From: Mrakia gelida
Taxonomy: Eukaryota; Basidiomycota; Tremellomycetes; Cystofilobasidiales; Mrakiaceae
DNA length: 64,000 bases
Assembly (NCBI GenBank): GCA_024345305.1
Contig: BRON01000006.1
Coordinates: forward strand, 1,922,001 to 1,986,000
Direction of reading: 5' to 3'
Shown here: in pieces, positions 24,872 to 34,546 of the stretch
Position numbering within the stretch: position 1 is the stretch's first letter
Layout: each line of letters opens with the position of its first letter
Notes under the pieces: generated by a model
What the model was told of the DNA's origin: nothing
Seen by the model: only the letters and a program-made list of their open reading frames with translations
Database searches by the model: none
Translations under genes and position numbers: made by a program

Positions 24872-26901
24872 ATGGACTCCTCCCCATCCCCACCGCTCCC
24901 TCCATCTCCTCCCCTCCCCTCGCACACCTTGATCTCTGCGTACTCCAAGTTCCTGATCCACAACGCTTCTACGGTGTCCTCGGTGGAGAGTGCGATTCGA
25001 AGCGCGACTTACCTCCTTCCAGGAAGATTCGAGGGAGCGGAGATAGCTAGTGAAGGAGGTAAGTTCGCTCAAACAAAGGTCGTATGCGCTTGGAATGGGG
25101 AGACGGTGGCGGTGGTGGTATAGGAGGTATAGGAGAGGGATGGATGGACGGGAGGGAGGAAGGGAGGGGAGGGAGACGAGTCAGCTCGAGCGAGAAGGAG
25201 AGGAGGTCGTGTTCTCCTCTCGTTGTCGAGATTTTTTGACGACAACGACCGTGACGCGCTCTCAGTGCTCGTAGACGCTCAACCTCGCCTCTCAAGAGCG
25301 CATATATCCCTCCTCGACCAGTCCTCCCACCGTTCCCGAACCCGCTTTCCCTCACTCGCACGAGCTCACACGCCTTCCCCACCTTCCTTCCCTCCTCCCA
25401 GTGCACTCCCTCCTCTCCCTCCTCTCCTCCATCCACACCTCTCTCCTCAACACCCACCTCTCCACCCTCCCTCTCTCCCAACGACCTCAACTTCCTCCTC
25501 CCTCCCCTCACGAACGCTACACCCGAGCCTGGTCCAGAGACTCCCCCGTTTATCGATACGCGGCCAGAGCGCTCGTCGTCCTAGGTCATGTCCAACTCCT
25601 CGGAGAGATGTTTGCTCTAAAAGGAAATGGGAAGGGAGAAGCTGAGGTGAAGAGGAGGAGGGAGAGGAGGTGGAAGTGGTTGGTTGGAGTGGAAGGGTTG
25701 AAGTGAGTACGAGGAGAGTTGCGCGGACCATCTCCTCCCCTCTTCGTTGCTTCGGTTCCTTCTCGAGGAGCTGATCTTCCTCCTCGCGCACTCTTCGCTT
25801 GCTTGTGTGCACAGAACCATCCTCCGTCTAATCCTCCTAGTCCTCACCCGTCGACCTCTCATCCATCCTCCCCTTCCTCAATCGACCTTCGACCCTTCCA
25901 TCCTCCTCCCTCCTCCCTCTTCGTCCTCCTCACCCTCACCAGCAGCTCTTCCGCCCATCATCATCTCCAAGGACCCAGTCGGAGAGATCTTACTGCCCAA
26001 GACGCTGTTCGTGGGTAGTTTGACGCCTGGGAAGGAGTTGGTGAGGCCGCTTAGGTCAGGGAGGGAGGTGATGGGAGAGAGTCTTTGGGCTGCCAGAGGG
26101 TTGATCTATGGTGAGTTCACGAGAGCGTTCGATTCAGTGCTATGGGAGCGAAGTGGGAATTGACCTGACATCGTTACTTATCCAGTCTTGATGCTCAAAT
26201 CCTCCTCGCCAACCCTGCCCGTTCTTATTTCGTTCCTCGTTCGTCCCTTTCCTCCTTTCTTCCCTCCCTCCCCTCCCCCCCCCCCCCCCCCCCCCCCCTG
26301 CACTTTCCTCTCTCAACCTCAACCACCCTCCCCGTCTACCTCGTTCAAACAGTCCCAACTCCTCTCCCGCCAACTCCTTAACCCCCTCCCTCCCAAACCC
26401 AACCCCAACGCCTTCCCTCCTCCTCCCTCCCCAACACCCACCTTCACCACCGTCGAGCGAGAGGAACGCGCTAGGAGATCAAGAGCGATGGGATCGTTCC
26501 TGTTTAGGGGTGCCGTTTGGGAGGGGATCACGAAGTGAGTACGAGTCAAACAGTTCGGCGCGAAGGAGGGTGGGTAGAACGAGGGAGGGAAGACGCGTCG
26601 AACGACCTCACTTTTTTTTTTTTTTTTTTTTTTCGTTCGATGGGATCGATACTGACCAACGCCGCGTTGCGTTTTCAGACCCACCCTCGAAGCAGTAGCG
26701 AGGAAGACGTCCAAGATTCCGTTGATAGGCATGGTGGGTGGAGTGTTGGGCGACTATCTGCCTTTGGTGGACGAGTATTACTGTGAGTCGTCTCTTTTCT
26801 CCCTCGCTTGCTCGTTTCGTTTCACACCGAGTCGGGAACGGGAGAGACGAGTGACTGACCTTTGCTTTTGGTGTTTGTTTGCAGACTACACCGCTGATTG
26901 A
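24872..26901 (+). CDS. PEX16: Peroxin-16 (peroxisomal membrane biogenesis)
   Basis: Integral peroxisomal/ER membrane protein needed for recruitment of peroxisomal membrane proteins. Start MDSSPSPPLPPSPP, then the family N-terminal block AYSKFLIHNASTVSSVESAI and TYLLPGRFEGAEIASEG, followed by VYSLLSLLSSIHTSLL-type sequence. Further blocks are RYTRAWSRDSPVYRYAARAL, GHVQLLGEMFALKG, WKWLVGVEGLK, TLFVGSLTPGKELVRPL, ESLWAARGLIY, TVEREERARRSRAMGSFLFR and GAVWEGITKPTLEAVARKT. The C-terminus is GGVLGDYLPLVDEYYYYTAD. A Pro-rich, 114-nt segment (26239-26352) may be an intron or translated; both keep frame. Two introns contain long homopolymers. Confidence 0.9.
26275..26298 (+). repeat. Poly-C tract (24 C) in PEX16
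   Basis: Uninterrupted run of C inside a stop-free 114-nt segment of PEX16. If the segment is retained, the run encodes polyproline. The exact length may be subject to sequencing error or slippage. Confidence 0.9.
26612..26633 (+). repeat. Poly-T tract (22 T) in a PEX16 intron
   Basis: Run of T between the exon ending GEIWE-like GAVWEGITK and the exon beginning PTLEAVARKT. It lies just before the CTGAC branch point, in the position of a polypyrimidine tract, but is far longer than in neighbouring introns. Confidence 0.85.
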
Positions 26902-27353
26902 TCGTTGGGAGAGCGAGCGCCGCGAAGACGGCGGGATGTTGGGCTGGCGAGGGTGGGTCAGTTTGGTTTGGGAACGATATCCATCCGAGACGCGACGATG
27001 GTATCTCTTGTTCAGCGTTTTTCATTGCAGCGGGGAAGAGGAGGGAAGAGAAGACAGCGAGGAAGCCGAGGACGACAGTGGGGTCGGGTCGACGCGTTCG
27101 AGAACATCGACCTACCTCTCGACGCGTCGTTTCCCTTCTCAGCCCATCTCCAGAAGCGTATTTTTCGGTCCCTTGCACACACCATCGACCTGCCTGCCAG
27201 CTAGGATCTACTGCAGCAGTCAACCCACCCTCGTTCACGTGTTTTCGAAGCGAAGCGGAGTCGTCTCGTGTTTGCGTGCGGAGGTCGAATTCGACCTTCC
27301 CTCCCCTTCTTCTTCTCCATCTTCTTCCCAACACCCATCATCTCCCTTCCCTC
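26902..27353. other. Intergenic, PEX16 3' flank and promoter of the next gene
   Basis: About 450 bp with no supported gene. It contains two ACGCGT palindromes (near 27092 and 27120). It is likely the PEX16 3' UTR and the promoter of the downstream plus-strand gene. Confidence 0.5.
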
Positions 27354-28700
27354 ATGTCCCAAACCGAATCCCTCTCCTCCACCCTCCTAGAAATAGTCCA
27401 ATCCATCTCCTTCTCAGACCTCCTCTCTGCCCTCCCCCCCTCAGAAATCCTCGCCCTCTCCGTCTTAGCACAAAACATCGGTTCTTCCCTCGCCCTCGCG
27501 CTCAAAGCGACAGCGGGGGTGATCATTGTGCTGGGAGTGGTGGGGAGCGTGCGTGGGGTGCTGGTGATATCTGGGATGAAGGAGGAAAGGGGGTGGAAAA
27601 GGAGGAGGGAGAAGTTGGAGAAGGAAAGGATTGGGCTCGAGAGGGAGGGATTGAGGTTGAGGAGGTATGAGGTTTTGATGGAGAGTTTGGGGGTGAAGAG
27701 GGTTGGGTTGGTGGTTTGGTTGGCGGGGTATTTGGAGGGGGTGATGAGGGAGATGGGCGGGAGAGGGAGGATGTTGGTGTTTTGTGAGTCGTCAACGGCG
27801 CGTGGGTTTGATCGGTTGTTGAGGGACGAAGTCGCTGACTTTCGCTTGTGTTTTCGGATGAAAGACGACTGTGGGATCATTGCGTCCCAGCTGAGAGGTT
27901 CGGTGCTGGAACTAGGCTTGTGCATTGAGGTCTTCACCAAGTGAGTTCGATTCTCGACGCGTCGTCGTTTTCTCACCAACGCGACTTCGTGGTCGGGCGG
28001 CTGCATATCCGGGAGGAGCTGAACCTTATATACCTTCGCTTACGGCTCTCCCACAGTTTCGACACTCTTCTCTTACGAGCTGCGGACATGCGAACGACTC
28101 TCGAACTCGAAGACAAGGAAGAGATCCACGTCTCGATCCCTGTCCTGAAACCTGGAATCTACCCTCTTCAACTTCCCTCGGACGTCGCGAAACTCGGCAG
28201 GGTCGGTGTATACGGAATGCAAGGTCTGGATGGAGAGAACCTCGCCACGCTCGCCATCGTTCAAAGCGTCAAGGCCGATGTGTCGAACATCACTTTTCAC
28301 GACCTCGACGTTTCGATTCTCGGAACCTACGATCCAGACGAGGTGAGTTCCCTTCCCTCTCGCTTCTCTTATCTTGACTCTTTCTGACTCACTTGGCGTT
28401 GACTGCCATCAGATCATCTACACCGACCTCGGACGACGTCTCGATGTGGGAGGGAAAGTCGGACTCGTCGCGTCGGTTGGACTTCTCACCGGATGCTTCG
28501 TCTTCCTCGCTGCTGGACGTAGATCAAGCTCGCTCGTCTTCATAGGTCTGGCCACCACCTCAGCTTACGTTGGACGTCTAGGGATGAGGGAGCTTGGGAA
28601 TCGGATTCGGGACGGAGGACATTCGACGCGTCGAGGAGGCTGGTGCGTTTGGGATTGTCACTTCGCTTTGTTTGGTCCCTTCTCTCTGCAAACGGACTGA
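27354..28700 (+). CDS. Hypothetical membrane protein
   Basis: Not recognised. Start MSQTESLSSTLLEIVQSI. An early hydrophobic helix (ALKATAGVIIVLGVVGSVRG) is followed by a highly basic helix rich in Arg/Lys/Glu (ERGWKRRREKLEKERIGLER), then VGLVVWLAGYLEG. Exons join in phase as LVFYDCGIIASQLRGSVLEL and TNFDTLLLRAADMRTTLE, then a soluble stretch (VSIPVLKPGIYPLQLPSDVA, SVKADVSNITFHDLDVSILG) and a second helix pair (VGLVASVGLLTGCFVFLAAG, SLVFIGLATTSAYVG). The soluble part between helices could be lumenal. The C-terminus is uncertain: the frame stops at 28700 if unspliced, while a possible intron after 28648 would end or alter it. It lies between PEX16 and pseudogene C. Confidence 0.6.
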
Positions 28701-29314
28701 CTCCTCTTCACCCTATGCTCGATATCTACAGAACATGTCTCGCGTCAAGCTCCGCTACTTGAAGGATTGTTTTCTTTCGCTCGTTCCACCCCTTTGTCTT
28801 CTCCTGTGAAAGGTGACCCGCTCGGCCCTGCCTCGGTGTACGGCAAGAACAGGGATCGCCTTGTAGAATCTATATATATTGAGCGGGTATATATCGACTT
28901 CAGCGTTGTGCAGTCACAAGCGGGCGATAGCTGGGGGCAGACGACGAGATTACGTGGTCGACGCGTCGCGAGGAAAACCCTTTCACCTTTCCTCGCAGCT
29001 TTCTCTGCTTCCCCTTCTCGGACCTCAAGCTCGTTCACCTTGCTTGCCCTTCCCGCCGCGAGATTGGTCTCGTTCGAGTTCAGAGACACGCCAGCTTAGC
29101 TCTAGAAGAAGTGGACTTCATCATCCCAAACCAAGAGGAACGAGAAAGGATACAGAGACGAAAACGAAAGGGATGCTTCGACGCGTCGACAAAACAAAAA
29201 ATCACGGCAAGCATCTCGCTCCTCCTTCTCCGTCCCTTGGTTCTTCAGCCGCACATCCTTCGAACACTCCACCCCCCTGCAAACCATCACTCTACCTCAA
29301 ACTCCTCCCCGAGC
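28701..29314. other. Intergenic, 3' flank
   Basis: About 610 bp with no gene I can support. It contains two copies of the CGACGCGTCG palindrome (near 28968 and 29177) and a short A/T-rich stretch (TATATATTGAGCGGGTATAT near 28872). It probably holds the 3' ends of two converging transcription units. Confidence 0.45.
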
Positions 29315-29983
29315 CTACAGCTCCAAAACGACGACCTCAACAACCACCTCCAACTCTCCCAACTCCTCGATCTTCCCTCGAAGAGCACTCGCGTCTCCCT
29401 CCAAATAAGTTCCGAAGATGATCTTCTTGACGTTCCCGGTGTGTTTGAGGATGAAGTCGCGTCCTTCGGGAAGGGAGGGATGCTGGAGGATCGAGGTGAG
29501 GGTGGGGAAGATGGGTTCGAGGAGGGAGAGAGGGAGGTCGAACGGGAAGTCGAGTTGGAGTCGAGGGAGGTTTGCGATGAGACGGAGATCTTCGAGGATG
29601 GCGGTAAGGAGGGAAGGTAGATGGTCGATGGTGACTTGCAGAGCGAGGAGGTGGTTTCTATGAATCGAGGGCCAACGGACTGCTTTGTAGTCCCCGAGCT
29701 CCCACTCCCACCCCAAGATCGAGATCAATCCCTTGACCGTCTTCACAGCATCGGGGCCGAGAACAAAGGTTCTCTTCAAGTTACGGAAACCTCCACATAC
29801 CAACGTGGAGTGCTGATCGATGAAGGCGACGGACGTCGCGTCCAGGCAGTGGTAGAAGAACGTCGACGACAGCGAGATGATCAGGGAGTTCAGGCGCTGG
29901 GACGATGGTAGATCGATCCAGATCGCGTTTCTTGAGAAGCGAAGAGGATGCTCGTGGTTCTCCTTGACGAGGTTGAACGCCAA
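29315..29983 (-). repeat. Inverted repeat arm 2, F-box C conversion tract
   Basis: Reverse complement of 19083-19751 with only two differences noticed. The high-identity tract begins exactly at the family stop codon and ends near the beginning of the KLAFNLVKEN stretch, beyond which differences become frequent. Confidence 0.85.
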
Positions 29984-30670
29984 CTTCAGATTGCCCTTAT
30001 CTCGTGCGTCGAACGCGACCTGATGGTAGAAGAGAGGTTGAGCGACGTCCCTCCATCGTCGACAGACGAGTTGGAGTCAGACTGGGTTCCAAGGTCTCGA
30101 TCCAGGAGGGGGGTCGGCGATTCCGAGAAGAACGTTCGAGTAGTGGTAGAAGTGGAAGGGCTGGTGGAGGTGGTGAAGGATCTCGGCGAGGATCTCGTTT
30201 GGGAAGACGTCGAGGTCGGAGGGAGGAGGAGGAGGAGGGAGGAGCTGCTGGGAAAGAAGGATGGAGGTCAGCTTCGGTTCGGAGTACAAGAGGAGGGAAA
30301 GTGAGTAGACTGACCTTGGTGGTGGCAGATCGAGACTTTGATGAAGGGAGTAACGAAGACGACGAGGAAGCGAACGGCGAGGAGGGTCTCGCGACGACGG
30401 TCGAGCGAGAGGGAAGTCTAGCGATGGGTCGAGATACAGAGTCGGAGGATCACTGAACTCAAAAGAAAATGGTCAGTGATCAGTGACATCTCCTGGCTAT
30501 CTCCAAGGCCGTGAAAGGCCAGGTGGAGAGAAGGAAGACTGGGCGAGAGCGAGAACGAGACGAGGCGTGCCTTTCGATCCCTCCCTCCACTCTTTCTTCA
30601 AGCTCGCAACCTTTACCTCAAAAAAATCCACTTCGATCCTGAACGCGAAGAGCTCGTCGCCCCAATTGCG
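29315..30670 (-). pseudogene. F-box family, copy C (broken)
   Basis: Fourth-exon region is almost identical to copy B, but the copy is not functional as a full gene. The F-box exon reads QLLPPPPPPSDLDVFPNE to SRPWNPV and then a TGA at 30077-30079, where the other copies have Gly before LQLVCRRW. The Ser-rich linker exon begins with TGA at 30450-30452 if the paralogues' splice site is used. The coiled-coil exon survives only as a decayed remnant at about 30571-30660, where FEVKVASLKKEWREG aligns with LEGEVERLKKKEGREG; its DITSER part is missing. A VIEVWQ-donor relic near 30755 resembles DDLWK. Its 5' relic lies in the upstream region of ULA1. A short protein from a downstream Met cannot be excluded. 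Confidence 0.85.
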
Positions 30671-30945
30671 AAGGAGAGGGAGGAAACGAAGGGGGAGCAA
30701 AAGGTCAGCTCGTCCGTCTCCTCCTTTCGTCGCCTGCCTCGCGCACCCACTTGCCAAACCTCGATCACACGCTCGCACGATGGAAGTGGGCCTCTGGTTG
30801 AAATGAAAAAGACAGATATCAGAAGTTGGACGAAAACGATGCTGGACGTCCACAGCCAGACGACGCAACAACGAAACGAAAGCTCAACTTCGCCTGCTCC
30901 TCCTCCCTCGCTCCATCTTCCACCCACCCTCTGCCCCTTTCAGCC

Positions 30946-33920
30946 ATGGACGACTCCATCTCTGTCCCATCCGCAGCCGTCGAGGTCCCTCACAGTGCCG
31001 CCAATGGAAACGGGAACGCTGAAGCTTCATCGTGAGTCGTTCGTTCGTTTCGTGCGAGAGAAGGAGGAGGAGGGAGCTCATCAGTCAGCTCGCGAGAGGT
31101 CGAGAGGAGGAGAGAGCTCTCGCCTCTCGCTCAGCTGCTGTACGGGAGTCGAGAGGGGAAGGTGGGTATCCATCCTTCCTCACTAGAGAAATCTTGTCTC
31201 AAACGTCGCTCGCTCTCTGCAGATCTCTCTCGACCTTCTCTCCTTCCTCCCCATCAGCTCCTCCTCCTCCTCTTCCTCGCACCGAGCTCAGGTCTCCCTT
31301 TTCTACCTTCATACGAGCATACGACTGACACGATGGCCCCTTCTTGTCTCTTCTCTCTTTAGAAGTACTCCTGTCGTCGAGCGACCTGACGCGAAGACGA
31401 GACGATACGACCGACAGCTTCGGTGAGCTTCGACAGCTCCTTCCTCCTCCCATCTCCTCCTCCTTTCCCTCGTCCCCCGATCGCTAATCCCCCCTTCTCT
31501 CTCGTCTATGACAGACTCTGGGGAGCTTCAGGCCAGGGTGGACTTGAAGGAGCTCGAGTGCTGCTCATCAACCCCACAGCGACGGGTACTCAATCTCTGA
31601 AGAACCTCGTCCTTCCAGGTCAGTCAGCTCGTCTCGACTCCCTTCTTCGCCTTTCCCCTTCCCCCTTCGCTGACCTTCACCATGTCTCTACAGGAATCGG
31701 CTACTTCGAGATCCTCTCTGAAAATCTCACTTCGCCTCAAGACATCGGACAGAACTTCTTCCTCATGCCCGACTCGCTCCAGAAGCCTCTCGCCGAGGAG
31801 ACGACCAAGTTCTTGAAGGAGCTCAACAGTGGGGTTGCTGGAGAGGGAAAGGTTGCGGTGAGTCTATGAACGGTAGCTCGAACCGTCGCTACGCTATGGC
31901 AGCTGACCTTGGATCGCTTGGACTCCCTCAGGACGTCGCCGCTCTCCTCGAATCCGACCCCTCCTACTTCCTCTCCTTCACTCTCATCATCGCCGTCAAC
32001 CTGCCTGCTGCCGTCGAGGAGAAGCTTTCTGCTCTTCTCTGGTCGGGTGAGTAGTCCAGAGATCAGCTTCTTCGTGTTCACGACCTCGTTCTGACCTCTC
32101 TTTCTGTCCGCTCCTCGTTCAGCGAGCGACCCAACCTCCTCTGTCACCACTCTCGCTGGAGCTCACCCTGACATCCCTCTCATCCTCGCTCGATCCGCTG
32201 GCTTCATCGGTCTCGTCAGACTTCAGATCAGGGAGCACACTAGTTCGTTCAGCTTCTCATCGCCCCTCTTCGTTCGGTCGCTGACCTCTAGACGCGTCTC
32301 GTTCGGTTTCGAAGTCGTCGACACCCATCCCACCTCTCTCGTCTCCCTCCGTCTCGATCAACCCTTCCCTGCCCTTCTTGCCTACGCCAACTCCATCAAC
32401 TTCGAAACTCTCGACTCGATGGATCACGGGAACGTCCCCTTCGTTCTTATCATCATCCGAGCCCTCGAGGAGTGGAAAGCGAGCGTGAGTCGCTTCTCGT
32501 CCATTCGACTTTCGCGCGACCTCCCTGCTGACCCTCCTTTTCGCTTGCTTATCTTCCAGCACGACGGCAAGCAACCCATTTGGTCTGGGAAGCTGTCTCA
32601 GAAGAAGGAGTTCATCGCGAGCATCACCAAGACGCGACGACACGGAGACGAGGAGAACTACGCTGAGGCTGAGGAGAAGGCGTTCCTTGCTGCTCAGGTC
32701 ACCAAAGTACGTTCTCGAACTATCCAATCTTCTCACCGAACTCGTCCTGACGATCTGGATCTCTTCGTTTCCCTCTCAGATCCCCAAAGACCTCCAAGAG
32801 CTCTTCTCCGATCCAGCTTGCGAAAACGTCACCAAGAACGTACGTCCTCGTCTTCGGTCTCTCTCTCCTTCTTTCCTCCATCGAACCTAATCCGGGCTCT
32901 CCTCTTCCCACTCCACCAGTCCAAATCCTTCTTCCTCCTCCTCCGAGCCCTCCGAACCTTCGTCTCCACCACCTCCCACCTCCCCGTCTCCGCCTCCCTC
33001 CCAGACATGAAATCCTCCACCTCAGCCTACGTCGACCTTCAATCCGTCTACAAGGCCAAAGCGAAGGAGGATCTCGAGTCGATCAAGATCTGTCTGGCGG
33101 AGGTGTTGAAGAACGTTGGGTTGGACGAGGACGCGATTGCCGAGTCGGAGATCGAGGAGTTCGTGAAGAACGCGGCGGGGTTGAAGGTTTTCCGAGGGAG
33201 GAGCTTGGGTCAGGAACGAGATGCTGGGGATAGTTTCAATAGGGAGACGATCAGTAAGTCTATCGAACCAGAAAGCTTCGAGCGAGGCGAAGGACATGAC
33301 TGACGAGAACGACGCGTCTTCTTCTCTCCCTCCGCCAGTGTCTTTCCTCCCCGACCCCGACTGGAACGTCCCTTACATTCCTCCTCCCATCGTACAGTAC
33401 ATCGCCTTCCGAGCCTCCGACGCCTTCTACGCTACTCACTTTCGCTATCCCGGCACACCCTCCACCGCCAACGTCGAGGAGGACACCAGCATCGTCGAAG
33501 GGTTCGCGGAGGAGCTGCTGCTTTCGAAGGGGTGGACGAAGGATGAGGGGGAGGACGAGCTCCCGAAGGCTGTGAAGGATGCTGTTGGGGAGATGTGAGT
33601 TGATCGTCCATTCTTTCTCGAGATGGGAGGGGAGAAGAGCGACGAACGAGCGAACTGACCTTCCTTCAATCTTCGTTTTTCAGTGTTCGAGCAGGAGCGT
33701 CAGATCTTCCTACCACGGCGGCCTACCTCGGTGGAGTCGTCGCTCAGGAGGCTATCAAGCTGTTGACGGAACAGTACATCCCTCTCAACAACACGGCTGT
33801 GATCGATCTCATCAGGTTCGTCTCATCTTATCTCCTCTCGTTCTGGCCCTTGATTCGACGCGCTGACTCCTTGCTCGCTTTCGATCGAACAGAGGAGGGA
33901 CTGGGGCTTACGAGCTCTGA
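30946..33920 (+). CDS. ULA1: NEDD8-activating enzyme E1 regulatory subunit (APPBP1/NAE1)
   Basis: Non-catalytic half of the heterodimeric E1 that activates NEDD8/Rub1 together with UBA3, upstream of cullin neddylation. Start MDDSISVPSAAVEVPHS. Blocks: RRYDRQLRLWGASGQGGLEG, ARVLLINPTATGTQSLKNLV, LPGIGYFEILSENLTSPQDI, GQNFFLMPDSLQKPLAEETT, LARSAGFIGLVRLQIREHT, VVDTHPTSLVSLRLDQPFPA, IPKDLQELFSDPACENVTKN and SLPDMKSSTSAYVDLQSVYK. The C-terminus is TTAAYLGGVVAQEAIKLLTE, QYIPLNNTAVIDLIRGGTGA, YEL. As expected for this subunit, no catalytic cysteine domain is seen. About 13 exons. The tail GTGAYEL is assembled by splicing across 33816-33891. Confidence 0.93.
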
Positions 33921-34546
33921 TTGCCTTCATCTCGGCCGAGACGAGCTGGTCAGGCGGAGATCTGCGCTGCGTTGTCTGTGGTGGGTGGTTGAGTAGAGGT
34001 TGAGGAACGGGACGCGTCGAGTCTCAATCTTCGAGCACACATGCTTTCTTTTTGCGTTGAGCCATCTTTTCTCGAGAGAGTGCAAGAAGATCATTAAGAG
34101 CATGAAAAGAGGACCAAAAGCGAAGCGAAGCAAGGCGGAGCGAAGGTGAGATGGAAGGTAAAGTAGGGATTAGGGACGACTAGGAAGGAAACAAGAACGA
34201 CGCGTTCGGTGCGTCGAACGAAGCGAACTACGAAAGAACGAAGGGAATGTGTGGGGGTCTATAGTATGGGGGATATCGCGCGCAGGAAACGAAGGGAAAG
34301 GGGACGACTAGAGGGGGGGGGGGGGGGGACGGTGGAGGAGCCGCGACGAAGAAACGAAGAAATGAAACCAAGAGAGACGTGAGGAGAGAAAGCTAAGCGA
34401 AGGGAGGAGATCGAGAACCTAAGAGAAGAGAAACGAGATGGAAGCCGAAGGATAACTAGGTGATAGAGCAACGAGCGAGGAGAGGGAAGTGAAGAGCGAG
34501 GAGAGCGAAACTAAAGCGAAAGAGCGAAACGAACGACCTCCCCTCC
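33921..34546. other. Convergent intergenic region with poly-G run
   Basis: About 625 bp between the stop codons of ULA1 (+) and RAX1 (-). It is GA-rich, contains two ACGCGT motifs (near 34013 and 34200) and a run of 16 G at 34313-34328. It presumably carries both 3' UTRs. No gene was seen. Confidence 0.5.
34313..34328 (+). repeat. Poly-G tract (16 G)
   Basis: Uninterrupted G run in the convergent ULA1/RAX1 intergenic region. It could form a G-quadruplex-like structure or be a slippage site. Confidence 0.85.
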
